A DNA stretch of 36,584 nucleotides, taken from positions 1-36,584 of the forward strand of contig JAZBOY010000143.1 in the NCBI GenBank assembly GCA_036351375.1. Direction: 5' to 3'. Under the pieces are notes generated by a model. That model saw only the letters and a list, made by a program, of their open reading frames with translations. It did not search any database and was not told the DNA's origin. This stretch comes from JANQIO01 sp036351375 (GTDB taxonomy: Bacteria > Pseudomonadota > Gammaproteobacteria > Pseudomonadales > Halieaceae). The position numbers were made by a program, and so were the translations under genes. This document shows, one piece after another, positions 1 to 7,835 of the stretch; the first letter of the stretch is position 1, and each line of letters starts with the position of its first letter.

Positions 1-434
1 ACCGTGTTACGGCCGAACAGGGTGCCCTGCGGACCGCGCAGGACTTCCACGCGCTCGATGTCCATGAAGGGTGCCCGGTACTGGCGACCCCGGCCCATGT
101 AGATGCCGTCGATATACATGCCGACGGACTGTTCGAAGGCCTGGTTGTTACTGGACCCCATGCCGCGCATATAGATGTTGGTGCTCACCGGTGCATCCGA
201 GATGAACAGGTTAGGCACAAAGTCCGCCAGCGCCGCCATGTTGGGTATGCCGGCGTCCTGGATCTTGTCGCCCTGAACGGCAGATACGGAGATCGGCACG
301 TCCTACAGGCTTTCTGCCCGCTTCTGGGCGGTCACGATCACTTCTTCAAGCAGGGCCTGCGCCGATGCCAGTGGTGCCGCCGTGGCAATTGCCAGGGCTG
401 CAAGAATAGGAGTCTTCCTGAATTGAACAGACAT
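1..434 (-). pseudogene. TonB-dependent receptor, 5' part, interrupted by an in-frame amber codon
   Basis: The gene runs off the left edge. Reading from the ATG at 434-432 gives a 25-residue signal peptide ending in ASA, then the usual start of a TonB-dependent receptor with a TonB-box-like EEVIVTAQKRAESL. The next codon, number 44, is TAG (plus-strand cta at 303-305). The same frame continues without a shift into a perfect plug domain: DVPISVSAV, then MRGMGSSN, VGMYIDGIYMGR and VEVLRGPQGTLFGRNTV. Family members nearly always have Gln after AESL, so one CAG-to-TAG change explains the break. Such receptors carry siderophores, vitamin B12 or other large substrates across the outer membrane; the substrate cannot be told from this fragment. 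It may be a recent pseudogene, a suppressed stop or a base-call error. An in-frame GTG at 299-297 could restart translation, but without a signal peptide. Confidence 0.85.
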
Positions 435-467
435 GCGGAGTCCTCTTTGACGTCTTATAGTTATGTC

Positions 468-484
468 ACTCTCGAGGAGAGAGT
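468..484. repeat. Inverted repeat upstream of the TonB receptor gene
   Basis: ACTCTC at 468-473 and GAGAGT at 479-484 are perfect 6-bp inverted arms around a 5-base spacer, about 35 bases before the receptor start. It could be an operator or a leader hairpin; no known box is recognised and no clear promoter was seen beside it. Confidence 0.3.
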
Positions 485-612
485 TACCGGCCCCGGTCAG
501 CTAGTTGTTATTGGAGCTGTACGGGGACCACCACCCGTCGTTACCTCTGCGGGTACGACGTTCCCCGAATACTAGTCAACACCGACGGCGATTCATAGTG
601 GAAATTCGGCGC

Positions 613-639
613 GCCGGCAGTCCGTCGCGGGCTGCCGGC
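613..639 (-). terminator. Hairpin after the SDR gene
   Basis: GCCGGCAG (613-620) pairs perfectly with CTGCCGGC (632-639) around an 11-base loop, beginning six bases past the SDR stop codon on the minus strand. No T-run follows, so this is a possible Rho-independent-like or RNA-stabilising hairpin, not a canonical intrinsic terminator. Confidence 0.4.
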
Positions 640-644
640 TCGGC

Positions 645-1433
645 CTAGTGAGGCATGTACTCGCCGCCGTTTACGTCGAGGTGGGCACCGGTCATGGCGC
701 AGGAATAGTCCGAGGCAAGGAAGATGGCCACCTTGGCGCAGTCGCCGTCTTCCGGAATGCTGCCCAGCGCGATGTGCTTCTCGACATCGGCCCGGGCACC
801 GGCGGCCCCCTGTGGGTGATTCTCTCCCAGCATGTTGATGTAGAACTCCACCGGCGGGCCCCACATCCAGCCCATGAAGGTGGAATTCACGCGGATGTTG
901 TATTGCCCCAGCTCGGTGGCGAGGTGTGCGGTAGCGCTGGCCAGGGCTGCCTTGGATGCCGCGTAGCCGCCCTGGGTGGCCAACGGCTTGCGGGTCACCA
1001 TGGTGTTGATCATGACGATGGCGCCACCACCCTGTTGCTTCATGGTCGGTACCGTCGCCAGCGTCAGCTGCATGGTGCCGAACAGGTTGACGTCCAGGGC
1101 ATCGCGCCAGCCGTCCAGGTTGGCCTGCTCGATGGGCTCGAAACTGCCGGGGTTGTAGGCGGAGTTGATCAGCGCGTCGATGCGGCCGAACTCGTTAAGC
1201 GCAGCCTCTACCAGGGCCTGGCATTGGTCGGCGTCGCTGATGTCGGTGGGCACCTTCAGCACCGGATTGTCGAGGCCCGCCGCGCGAATCTCCTGCTCGG
1301 AGCCGTCGAGCTTCTCCGGGGTGCGCGCGGCGATCACCAGCTTTGCCCCCTGATGAGCTGCCTCCAGGGCGAGCTCACTGCCCAGCCCGGGCCCGATACC
1401 TGAAACGATCACCACCTTGTCTTTGAGCAGCAT
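645..1433 (-). CDS. Short-chain dehydrogenase/reductase (SDR), 262 aa
   Basis: A classical-length cytoplasmic SDR. The N-terminus carries the dinucleotide-binding motif SGIGPGLG (residues 11-18), an NxSAYN segment near residue 90 and the catalytic YAASK with Tyr157 and Lys161. The position 13 residues before the tyrosine, normally the catalytic Ser, reads Thr144 within MINTMV. The downstream GWMWGPPVEFYI segment resembles SDRs of alcohol, steroid or acyl-chain oxidation; the substrate is unknown. The ATG at 1433 follows an AGGAAGG ribosome site. The gene is divergent from the DUF4345 gene, with about 70 bases between them for both promoters. It ends in a hairpin before the TonB receptor gene. 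SDR membership is certain from the motifs; the role is not. Confidence 0.9.
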   Translation of the reverse strand: MLLKDKVVIVSGIGPGLGSELALEAAHQGAKLVIAARTPEKLDGSEQEIRAAGLDNPVLKVPTDISDADQCQALVEAALNEFGRIDALINSAYNPGSFEPIEQANLDGWRDALDVNLFGTMQLTLATVPTMKQQGGGAIVMINTMVTRKPLATQGGYAASKAALASATAHLATELGQYNIRVNSTFMGWMWGPPVEFYINMLGENHPQGAAGARADVEKHIALGSIPEDGDCAKVAIFLASDYSCAMTGAHLDVNGGEYMPH

Positions 1434-1504
1434 GGGCGCCTTCCTGTGTCTGCGGATTTATTGTTAGTCTGCAATTCGTTGATCCATTCAAGGATAGGAA
1501 AACA

Positions 1505-1867
1505 ATGGAAGCGCTCCTAGACTGGTTGCCCCGGGTTGGGGCCGTGCTGCAGCTAATAATCGGGCTGGTGGGTTTCTTTAAACCGCGGGCCTTCACCGAG
1601 CAGCTGCAGATCGCCATGAACTCGCCGATGGCGGTGTCGGAGGTGCGTACCGTATTCGGCGGCCTGAACCTGGGGGTGGCCCTGGCGGCGCTGCTGATGA
1701 ACGCGCCCCTGGTGTACATGGCGCTGGGTAGCGCCTGGTTCTTCGGCCTGCTGGCGCGTTTTTATTCCATGGCCGTAGATCGCGCCAGCTTCAAGGAGAG
1801 CGCGCCCGGTATTGCCGTGGACGCAGTGCTGTCCTTTCTCTACCTCTCAGGGCTGTTCTTCAGCTAG
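1505..1867 (+). CDS. DUF4345-like four-helix membrane protein, 120 aa
   Basis: A small integral membrane protein with about four hydrophobic segments (residues 7-25, 45-65, 68-85 and 103-119). It has the EVRTVFGGLNLGVALAAL signature typical of the DUF4345 family, where an acidic-Arg pair precedes a Gly-rich helix. Family function is unknown. The ATG follows an AGGA ribosome site. The gene stands alone: it is divergent from the SDR gene and its stop is 11 bases from the convergent SnoaL-like gene. Confidence 0.7.
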   Translation: MEALLDWLPRVGAVLQLIIGLVGFFKPRAFTEQLQIAMNSPMAVSEVRTVFGGLNLGVALAALLMNAPLVYMALGSAWFFGLLARFYSMAVDRASFKESAPGIAVDAVLSFLYLSGLFFS

Positions 1868-1878
1868 CCGGGACGTCT

Positions 1879-2307
1879 TCAGCTGCCGGGGTACAGACCG
1901 CCCTGCACCACCAGCGGCTGGTCGAGATTCCACAGCACGTTCAGGTGCCGGTGCGTGAACAGTGCCTGCCGGTCGCGCATTACGATGCGATCCTCGTAGC
2001 GGATACCGACTTCCCACTTCCACTCCTGGCCCTCGTGCTCGTAGATATGGGCGGCGATGCAATAGGCTTCGCCGCGGTAGCTGCCTTCCGACCATTCGCC
2101 GAAGACATTACCCACCATGTGCATGGTGACGCGGAAGTTGTGCAGCAGCTCAAGCTGTTCGGCGAACTGGGCCAGGCTCTCACACTGGAACAGCGGTGAG
2201 GACACCTGCACATCTTCTGTCATGATTTCCGCCAGGCGGTCGAAGCTGCGATCGTCAATGAAGCGCGCGTAGCTGACGGCGAGCTGTCTTGGTGCATCGA
2301 GGTCCAA
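1879..2307 (-). CDS. SnoaL/NTF2-like protein, 142 aa, TTG start
   Basis: The N-terminal YARFIDDRSFDRLAEIMTEDVQV is the usual opening of the SnoaL-like cone fold (a helix pair, then the first strand). The rest shows the alternating aromatic strand pattern (HIYEHEGQEWKWEVGIRYEDRIV). Members include polyketide cyclases, ring-hydroxylating dioxygenase beta-like folds and steroid isomerase-like enzymes. No catalytic set could be assigned here. The best start is TTG at 2307, placed eight bases after a perfect AAGGAGG on the minus strand; the nearby ATG is out of frame. The gene is divergent from the carbinolamine dehydratase gene. Confidence 0.7.
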   Translation of the reverse strand: MDLDAPRQLAVSYARFIDDRSFDRLAEIMTEDVQVSSPLFQCESLAQFAEQLELLHNFRVTMHMVGNVFGEWSEGSYRGEAYCIAAHIYEHEGQEWKWEVGIRYEDRIVMRDRQALFTHRHLNVLWNLDQPLVVQGGLYPGS

Positions 2308-2365
2308 GTGGGTATCCTCCTTTTGCTATCCTGCTGGAATGTAGCAGAGCGGTGGAGAACGCACC

Positions 2366-2647
2366 ATGAAGACCCTTGATGAAGACGCACTGGCCGCCGG
2401 ACTGGAAGACTTGCCCGAATGGCGGCGCGAGGGAGGCGCCATCGAGCGCAGCCTGCAGTTTGATGACTTTGTCGCGGCGTTCGCCTTCATGAGCTCGGTG
2501 GCGTTGCTGGCGGAGCGCGCCAATCATCACCCGGAGTGGTCGAATGTCTACAACCGGGTGCACATCCGGCTCACTACCCACGATGCCGGCGGGCTTACCC
2601 GGCGCGACCTGGAGCTGGCCGATGAAATCGACAGGCTTTTGCGCTAA
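2366..2647 (+). CDS. phhB: Pterin-4a-carbinolamine dehydratase, 93 aa
   Basis: This short enzyme dehydrates 4a-hydroxytetrahydrobiopterin, recycling the pterin cofactor of aromatic amino acid hydroxylases. The family signature is complete: ERANHHPEWSNVYN at residues 50-63, with the two active-site histidines, followed by VHIRLTTHDAGGLTRRD. The length is the family norm. The start has GGAGA upstream. No phenylalanine hydroxylase gene is next to it, so its partner must lie elsewhere or it acts in another pterin reaction. The downstream DUF2007 gene begins 32 bases later on the same strand and may be co-transcribed. Confidence 0.92.
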   Translation: MKTLDEDALAAGLEDLPEWRREGGAIERSLQFDDFVAAFAFMSSVALLAERANHHPEWSNVYNRVHIRLTTHDAGGLTRRDLELADEIDRLLR

Positions 2648-2679
2648 CGTGTCAGTAACCGGTTTGACGGAGGGTCGCG

Positions 2680-3024
2680 GTGAAGCTGCTCCTTGAATCC
2701 ACCGATCGCATCATGCTGCTGGAAAAAGCGGCCCTGCTGAAGGCCAGCGGTATCCCCACACATCTCGAAGAAGTGGCCCACGTCGGCGCCATTCCCTGCC
2801 ATCTGTACGTGGTGTTCGATCGCCACTTCGAAGACGCCAGATCGGTGCTGCTCGACTGTGCCCACCCGGTATCACAGCCGGTATTCGACGAGGAGTGGGA
2901 GGGCATCGCCGCCGAGGTGCGCGAGTACAAGCTGTCGCTGGGCAACAGCCTGCTGGAAAACCTGTTCATCGCCCTGGTGGTCATCATGGGCGTGGGCTAC
3001 GTCGCCTCGCGCACCTTCGACTAG
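2680..3024 (+). CDS. DUF2007 domain protein with C-terminal membrane helix, 114 aa, GTG start
   Basis: Residues 1-65 fit the DUF2007 pattern (a small alpha/beta domain: KLLLESTDRIMLLEKAALLKASGIPTHLEE, then LYVVFDRHFEDARSVL), related to PII-like signal-transducing folds and of unknown function. A hydrophobic helix (LFIALVVIMGVGYVA, about residues 92-108) anchors the C-terminus in the inner membrane. The GTG start at 2680 follows GGAGGG at a proper distance. It is probably in one transcript with the upstream dehydratase. No functional link to its neighbours can be read from the sequence. Confidence 0.75.
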   Translation: MKLLLESTDRIMLLEKAALLKASGIPTHLEEVAHVGAIPCHLYVVFDRHFEDARSVLLDCAHPVSQPVFDEEWEGIAAEVREYKLSLGNSLLENLFIALVVIMGVGYVASRTFD

Positions 3025-3151
3025 CGTACAAACCTGCGTCTCACAGGCGCAACTGCGCAGTATTTACCTGCTCCGGCCGGGTCCCCGGCGAGATTTTCAC
3101 GGCTGAATCCCTTACAATGCGCGCGCCCGAAAATTCCCATTTGGAGTGAGT

Positions 3152-3790
3152 ATGTACAGCAACCGCAATTTCAATCGCTGGCGCCGTCACCCGTGGCACG
3201 GCCTGCGCGCGCGCCGCGACGACGCCCCCGAAGACGTGGTCCAGGTGTTCGTGGAAATGACCCCCGCCGATACCGTCAAGTACGAGCTGGACAAAGAGTC
3301 TGGCTTCATGATGGTTGACCGCCCGCAGCGCACCACGTCCAGCCCGCCGGCCCTTTACGGCTTCATCCCCCGCACCTACTGCGACGTTGAGGTGGCCAAG
3401 CGCTGCCCCGACGTGGACATTGCCGACCAGGACCCGCTGGATATCTGCGTGTACTCCGAGCGCCACATCACCCGGGGGGACATCCTGCTCAATGCCCGCG
3501 TAGTGGGTGGTATCCAGATGATCGACGGCGGCGAAGCCGACGACAAGATCATCGCCGTGCTGGAGAACGACAACATCTGGGGCGACGTGCGCGATATTGG
3601 CGACCTGCCGCCGATCAAGATCGAACGTCTGCAGCACTATTTCATGACCTACAAGATGGAGCCCGGCAAGGAGCTCGATATCAAGGTGGACTTCGTCTAC
3701 GACCGGGCCGAGGCCCTCAAGGTCATTGCCGCAGCCGAGAAGGACTACTGGGCAAACTTCGAAGACCTGCACGCGGAAGCGCGCAAGTAG
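3152..3790 (+). CDS. ppa: Family I inorganic pyrophosphatase, 212 aa
   Basis: A soluble enzyme that hydrolyses pyrophosphate to phosphate and so drives biosynthetic reactions forward. The metal-binding signature DQDPLD (Asp92, Asp94 and Asp97 region) is present, along with KYELD, LYGFIPRTY and GGEADDKIIAV, which supply the other conserved Lys, Tyr and Asp residues. An N-terminal stretch rich in Arg and Trp (residues 6-22) and the 212-aa length make it longer than the E. coli-type enzyme of about 175 aa, as in a subset of bacterial and eukaryote-like family I enzymes. A GTG two codons upstream lies inside the GGAG ribosome site, so the ATG at 3152 is preferred. Confidence 0.92.
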   Translation: MYSNRNFNRWRRHPWHGLRARRDDAPEDVVQVFVEMTPADTVKYELDKESGFMMVDRPQRTTSSPPALYGFIPRTYCDVEVAKRCPDVDIADQDPLDICVYSERHITRGDILLNARVVGGIQMIDGGEADDKIIAVLENDNIWGDVRDIGDLPPIKIERLQHYFMTYKMEPGKELDIKVDFVYDRAEALKVIAAAEKDYWANFEDLHAEARK

Positions 3791-3796
3791 CGTTTG

Positions 3797-4735
3797 ATGA
3801 AAGCCATCCGGGTTGCCGACGGCCGGCCGGGCCTGGTCGACGTACCGGCGCCTGCCGGCGACGACGGCGTGCTTGTCGATATCGTCGTTTCTTCCATCTG
3901 CGGTTCCGACCTGCATATGCTCGACCTGGGTCTGCTGGACCAGCGCATTCCCGGCCACGAATTTGCCGGGCTTACGCCCGACGGCACCGCGGTGGCGGTG
4001 GAACCTACCCTGGGCTGCGGCCACTGCCCGGCCTGTGGTGAGGGCTACAACAGCCACTGTGTGGAAGGATTCCGGCTGCTGGGCCTGGGCCGCGACGGCG
4101 GTATGGCCGAACAGGTGCTGGTGCCGGCGGCAAACCTGGTGCCCCTGCCCACGGGGCTCGATATCCGCATCGCTTCACTGGTGGAGCCGCTGGCAGTGGC
4201 TCTGCATGGTATCGATCGCGCCCGGGTGCGTGAGGCTGAACGCGTGCTGGTGATCGGCGGCGGCCCGGTGGGGCTCGCTGTGGTGGCGGGACTCATCGGC
4301 CGCGGCCTGGCCTGCGATGTCTCGGCGCGTCATCCGCACCAGCGCAGTGCGGCCGAGTCTCTCGGCGGCACGCTCGAGGTCGGCGATGGCTACGACGTGG
4401 TAATCGACGCGGTGGGTACTGAGGCCAGTCTCTCAGAGGCGGTACAGCGCCTGCGTCCCATGGGCCGTATCGGCCTGGTGGGCAGTTTCTGGGAACCCAC
4501 GCCCCTCACTGGTTTGTTCTGCCTGAAGGAAATCGAGCTGCTGCCTGCCAATACCTATGTGTGCAAGAGCCCACAGCGCAATTTCGAGGAGGCGGGCAAG
4601 CTGCTGCATGGGCGCCCGACGATTGCCGATGCGCTGGTGACTCACCGCTTTCCGCTGGATGCCGTGGACGAGGCGTTCGCCACGGCGCGCGACCGCTCCG
4701 CCGGCGCCATCAAAGTCGTTTTTGACGTGGCATAA
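3797..4735 (+). CDS. Zinc-dependent alcohol dehydrogenase (MDR family), 312 aa
   Basis: A medium-chain dehydrogenase/reductase. The catalytic zinc site is visible as Cys35 in ICGSDLH, the His-Glu pair at 54-55 in PGHEFAG, and VEPLAVALHG. The structural zinc site is CGHCPACGEGYNSHC (Cys74, 77, 80 and 88). The NAD(P)-binding Gly motif VIGGGPVGLAV follows. The protein is about 30 residues shorter than typical family members; the segment after the Gly motif looks compact, but all motifs are intact. It starts six bases after the pyrophosphatase stop with no clear ribosome site, which suggests translational coupling. A TTG directly before the ATG is less likely as the start. The substrate is unknown, probably a polyol or another secondary alcohol. 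Confidence 0.88.
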   Translation: MKAIRVADGRPGLVDVPAPAGDDGVLVDIVVSSICGSDLHMLDLGLLDQRIPGHEFAGLTPDGTAVAVEPTLGCGHCPACGEGYNSHCVEGFRLLGLGRDGGMAEQVLVPAANLVPLPTGLDIRIASLVEPLAVALHGIDRARVREAERVLVIGGGPVGLAVVAGLIGRGLACDVSARHPHQRSAAESLGGTLEVGDGYDVVIDAVGTEASLSEAVQRLRPMGRIGLVGSFWEPTPLTGLFCLKEIELLPANTYVCKSPQRNFEEAGKLLHGRPTIADALVTHRFPLDAVDEAFATARDRSAGAIKVVFDVA

Positions 4736-4797
4736 GGCGGCCGCGAGGGCGGCTGCCAATACGATCGCTGCCAATAGGATAAGAAGGAGATCAACAA

Positions 4798-5106
4798 ATG
4801 CTTGTGGTTATTGCCGAAGTACGAGTGGGTGAGGGCGCTGTGGATGCGCTACGGGATGCTATTGCCACCATGGAAACCGAGAGCCGCAAGGAGCCCGGTT
4901 GCCACCGCTACGCTTTCTCTACAGATATCAGCGATCCGACCCTGGTGCGGATTACCGAGCTGTGGGAGAACGCAGAGGCGCTCAACGCCCACTTCACCAT
5001 GCCCCACATGGCAACGTTCGCCGCGGCCATGGGCAGCGCCGAGATTCTCTCCATGGAGGTGCAGGCCTACGAACTGGGCGAGCCGGTACCGATGCCCGGC
5101 GGCTAG
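4798..5106 (+). CDS. Antibiotic biosynthesis monooxygenase (ABM) domain protein, 102 aa
   Basis: A single dimeric alpha+beta-barrel domain. It shows the pattern VVIAEVRVGEGAVDALRDAI, then ESRKEPGCHRYAFSTD, VRITELWENAEALNAHFTMPHM, and a terminal strand. This matches putative quinol monooxygenases of the YgiN/ABM group, small cofactor-free enzymes. A strong AAGAAGGAGAT ribosome site precedes the ATG. It is on the same strand as the alcohol dehydrogenase, 62 bases on. Its stop codon shares the four bases CTAG with the stop of the convergent gene. Confidence 0.85.
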   Translation: MLVVIAEVRVGEGAVDALRDAIATMETESRKEPGCHRYAFSTDISDPTLVRITELWENAEALNAHFTMPHMATFAAAMGSAEILSMEVQAYELGEPVPMPGG

Positions 5107-6182
5107 GCGGCGGGAACCAGCTGGGCGGCGCCGCTGATGCGGGGCAGGTCCAGCACTGTCAATATGCCCGGCGCGGCAGCGCAGACCGCCGGAATGGCAT
5201 TGACCACCCAGCTGGCCGCGGTGGCGTTGCCGCCGCCGGCCGCGCCCGCTTCGCAGGCATCCTCGGCATGCAGGCTCACGGTCAGGGTGGGCGTGCCGGA
5301 AATAATGACCTGGTGGCAGCCGCGCCCCTCCGGCGGATAGGGCCAGTCGGTGGCGCAGCCGTCGTCGATACGGGTAACGTGTTCCACCACGTAACGCGGC
5401 AGGCCTTCGCTGTAGCCGCGGGCCTCGAAACGAAACGCCCCCTGGGTGCCCGCTTCGAAGCGGCCCATGCCGGGTACGTCGATATCGCCCTCCAGCGGCC
5501 GACGCTCCACGCTGATCTCCACCCGCTCGACGGGTTTGCCCAGGGCGTCACCCACCAGCCGCAACATCGGCCCCCAGACCATTTCGATGGCGAAGTCGTG
5601 CAACATGATCGGCAGGGTTTCCATGCTCGCGCCAAAGCCGATCACCTCTCGCACCACCTGGGGCTGGTCGTAGAGGGCGTAATTGAAGATCTCTCTTGCC
5701 CTGATCTCGCGAATGTCTGCCACCGCACCGCTCAGCACTGCCGGCAGCATATCCATGGCCCATCCCGGATCGATTCCCGAGACAAATAACGAGCTGCCAC
5801 CTTCCCGGCAGGCGGCCTCTACGGGCGCCAACACTTCCTGTGCCGTGGAACCGGGATGCAGGAAGGCGTAGAAACCGGTGGCTACCACATTGATGCCGGC
5901 GGCGAGGCAGGCGAGCAGTTCCCGCTGTGCCTCTTCGGGGCGGATGTCCGCATTGGCGGCGTAGACCAGGGCATCAGGGCGCTCTGCCAGCACCGACTCC
6001 CAGTCTGCAGTCGCCTCCAGGCCCAGCGGTGCTATGCCGGCGAGACTGCCGGCATCGCGGCCCACCTTGTCTGGGTTGGCGACGATCACCGCGCACAGCT
6101 CCAGCTCGCGATGAGCGTTGACCGCGCGTATCGCTGGCCGACCGACGTTGCCCGTACCCCAGACTGCGACCTTCAAACCCAT
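5103..6182 (-). CDS. DAP-dehydrogenase/dihydrodipicolinate-reductase-like NAD(P) protein, 359 aa
   Basis: The N-terminus has the Rossmann motif VAVWGTGNVGRPAIRAV (residues 5-21), then LCAVIVANPDKVGRDAG. Residues 60-135 complete a nucleotide-binding half, with PDALVYAANAD and INVVATGFYAFLHPG. The C-terminal half (GIDPGWAMDMLPAVLSG, then REIFNYALYDQPQVV) matches a family annotated as dihydrodipicolinate reductase-like or 2,4-diaminopentanoate-dehydrogenase-like, common in mycobacteria and in proteobacteria that degrade steroids or hydrocarbons. True DapB function is unlikely because the length and C-terminus differ. It converges on the ABM gene with both TAG stops sharing CTAG at 5103-5106. Confidence 0.75.
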   Translation of the reverse strand: MGLKVAVWGTGNVGRPAIRAVNAHRELELCAVIVANPDKVGRDAGSLAGIAPLGLEATADWESVLAERPDALVYAANADIRPEEAQRELLACLAAGINVVATGFYAFLHPGSTAQEVLAPVEAACREGGSSLFVSGIDPGWAMDMLPAVLSGAVADIREIRAREIFNYALYDQPQVVREVIGFGASMETLPIMLHDFAIEMVWGPMLRLVGDALGKPVERVEISVERRPLEGDIDVPGMGRFEAGTQGAFRFEARGYSEGLPRYVVEHVTRIDDGCATDWPYPPEGRGCHQVIISGTPTLTVSLHAEDACEAGAAGGGNATAASWVVNAIPAVCAAAPGILTVLDLPRISGAAQLVPAA

Positions 6183-6224
6183 GAGTATGCTCTCGGTTTG
6201 GCATTCGCCGCAGTGTAACGCCCC

Positions 6225-7277
6225 TCAGCCGGGTTTGGCAGGCTCGACTCCCGGTCGCAGCCCGCAGGTCTCGAGCAGTGCAGCCAGGCTGCGGGCATGT
6301 TCCCGCGGTGCCAGCATCGCACTGGCCAGCAATTGATCCCGCTGCTGCGACCACGCCTGGTAGGCGGCGGGGAGCACGCTTGCCAGCTGGTCTTCCAGCG
6401 ACAGTACTGCCGGCATCAGTTCGGCCCGGCGGCGCGCAATGTCCACAGACCAGGGCTGTACCTCGCCGATAAAGAACTTGCGGACCACGGTGTCCACGAT
6501 TCGCCCTTCTGGGCTGGCAGTCTTGCCGAAGCACAGAGGCGCGGGCTGCGCGCGCTCGGCCAGGGCGGGCTCGGCGGCCGCCAACCCCGAACGCTGCAGC
6601 TCGAGGGAGGCCAGCAAGGCGCCGCCGTCGCCGCGGCGTACGTCTGCCAACAGTGTTTCCAGTTCCCCGCTGCCGGCCCGGTAGTCACCGGCCAGCCAGC
6701 GAGCTGTCAGCTGCGCCAGGCGCTCCAGTGCAGTGGGCACCTGGCCACCGGTATCGTCAGGGTAGCTTCCCAGCCGGGTCGGGCGCTTCCAGAACGACCG
6801 AAACTCCGGTCCGCCCAGGGTCGCATTCCAGATGCGTGCCGGGAGCTGCTGTTGCTTGCTGGCAACGGCGGTCGTGAGCGTGGACACCAGTTCGGCGTCC
6901 TCTATCGGATCGAGCGCAGCGATGCAGGCAGGGGCCAGGGTCAGGAACTCCAGTTCCAGCAGCAGGCGTTGGGAGTCATTGGCCAGCTTGCCCAGGCTGC
7001 TGTTCGACTTGCCGATGGTGACATTGAGTTCACAACCGCGCAGGCTGAACAGGTCGAGCAGGTCGATCGAGCCCGACGCGAGATCGAGCTGGAGGTCGCG
7101 GGCGCGGGGCAGCGGTGGCAGGCGCTGAGCGGCAGGCTCAATATCGCGATCGAGGCTGCGACCGAGGCGCGACAGGTAGTTGTCGACCGGCGCGCCTGAG
7201 CCACCGCCGCAGTTGGCCAGCAAGGCCACCAGCACCCCGCCCAGCAGCGTGCTGATAACTGTACGTCTTCTATTCAC
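6225..7277 (-). CDS. DUF3080 lipoprotein, 350 aa
   Basis: The protein begins with a lipoprotein signal (MNRRRTV, a hydrophobic run, LLANC with Cys23 as the lipidated residue) followed by a Gly-rich tether. The conserved block LPPLPRARDLQLDLASGSIDLLDLFSLRGCELNVTIGKSNSSLGKLANDSQRLL, split over residues 54-108, is the DUF3080 hallmark (Arg-Asp-Leu, Leu-Leu-Asp-Leu, NSSLG and SQRLL). Further conserved segments are WNATLGGPEF and PLCFGKTASPEG. It is mostly helical and of unknown function. The product is likely outer-membrane anchored, as there is no Asp at +2. It diverges from the DUF3429 gene with about 130 bases between them. Confidence 0.8.
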   Translation of the reverse strand: MNRRRTVISTLLGGVLVALLANCGGGSGAPVDNYLSRLGRSLDRDIEPAAQRLPPLPRARDLQLDLASGSIDLLDLFSLRGCELNVTIGKSNSSLGKLANDSQRLLLELEFLTLAPACIAALDPIEDAELVSTLTTAVASKQQQLPARIWNATLGGPEFRSFWKRPTRLGSYPDDTGGQVPTALERLAQLTARWLAGDYRAGSGELETLLADVRRGDGGALLASLELQRSGLAAAEPALAERAQPAPLCFGKTASPEGRIVDTVVRKFFIGEVQPWSVDIARRRAELMPAVLSLEDQLASVLPAAYQAWSQQRDQLLASAMLAPREHARSLAALLETCGLRPGVEPAKPG

Positions 7278-7406
7278 CCATCTCCCGTCGCAATCCGCGC
7301 CGCTTACCGCCTCGTAGTAAATGCCATACGGTTATCCGCACGGCCCAGTTCAGGCTGTGCCAGTGTCTGTCAGGCTTTTGCCCTGGCGGTGTTTGAGAGG
7401 GGTCGC

Positions 7407-7835
7407 ATGCAAACCAGATCCGTGATGTTCGCACTGGGGTACAGCGGCCTGCTTCCGTTCTATGCCGCCGCGCTCTGGTTGTTGTGGCCTGACGCCAGCG
7501 GTAAACCCCTCGCCGCCAGCGTGTTCGTGGTCTATGGCACGGTCATCCTGGCCTTTTTGGGAGGAACCGTGTGGGGCTATGCAGTCACTATCAGCCCGCC
7601 GGAAAAATACCAGCGCCTGGTCGTCAGCAACCTGGCGGCACTGTTTGCCGCCATCGCCGGACTCGCGGGTTCCGCATTGTTGGCCTGCCTGCTGCTGGCC
7701 ATCGGCCAGTTGGCACTGCTGGCTTACGAGCGCGCCCACGGCGATGTTCGCGGCTGGTACCTGCGCTTTCGCACCCGGCTGGTGATGGGGGTGTTGCCCG
7801 CGCATGGGCTGTTCGCCTGGGGGATCAGTCGATGA
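7407..7835 (+). CDS. DUF3429 membrane protein, 142 aa
   Basis: The product is almost entirely transmembrane, with four to five segments, and has the family pattern LGYSGLLPFYAAAL near the start, then FLGGTVWGYAV and a C-terminal RTRLVMGVLPAH. DUF3429 proteins are small inner-membrane proteins of unknown role. The ATG at 7407 follows GAGAGGGG; a GTG at 7389 lies upstream of that ribosome site and is rejected. The stop overlaps the next gene's start (ATGA at 7832-7835), so the two are probably translated together. Confidence 0.75.
   Translation: MQTRSVMFALGYSGLLPFYAAALWLLWPDASGKPLAASVFVVYGTVILAFLGGTVWGYAVTISPPEKYQRLVVSNLAALFAAIAGLAGSALLACLLLAIGQLALLAYERAHGDVRGWYLRFRTRLVMGVLPAHGLFAWGISR

Noticed and set aside
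3041..4057. A 338-codon minus-strand frame opposite the pyrophosphatase and alcohol dehydrogenase genes
   Set aside because: It is antisense to two genes with complete catalytic motifs and shows low-complexity Val/Gly/His composition with no domain.
5103..6182. Calling this gene dapB (lysine biosynthesis)
   Set aside because: Only the Rossmann half resembles DapB. The length of 359 residues and the C-terminal half belong to another family.
7571..7831. A longer N-terminus for the M1-like peptidase, in frame from within the DUF3429 gene
   Set aside because: It would overlap DUF3429 by over 250 bases and bury the signal peptide in the middle of the protein.
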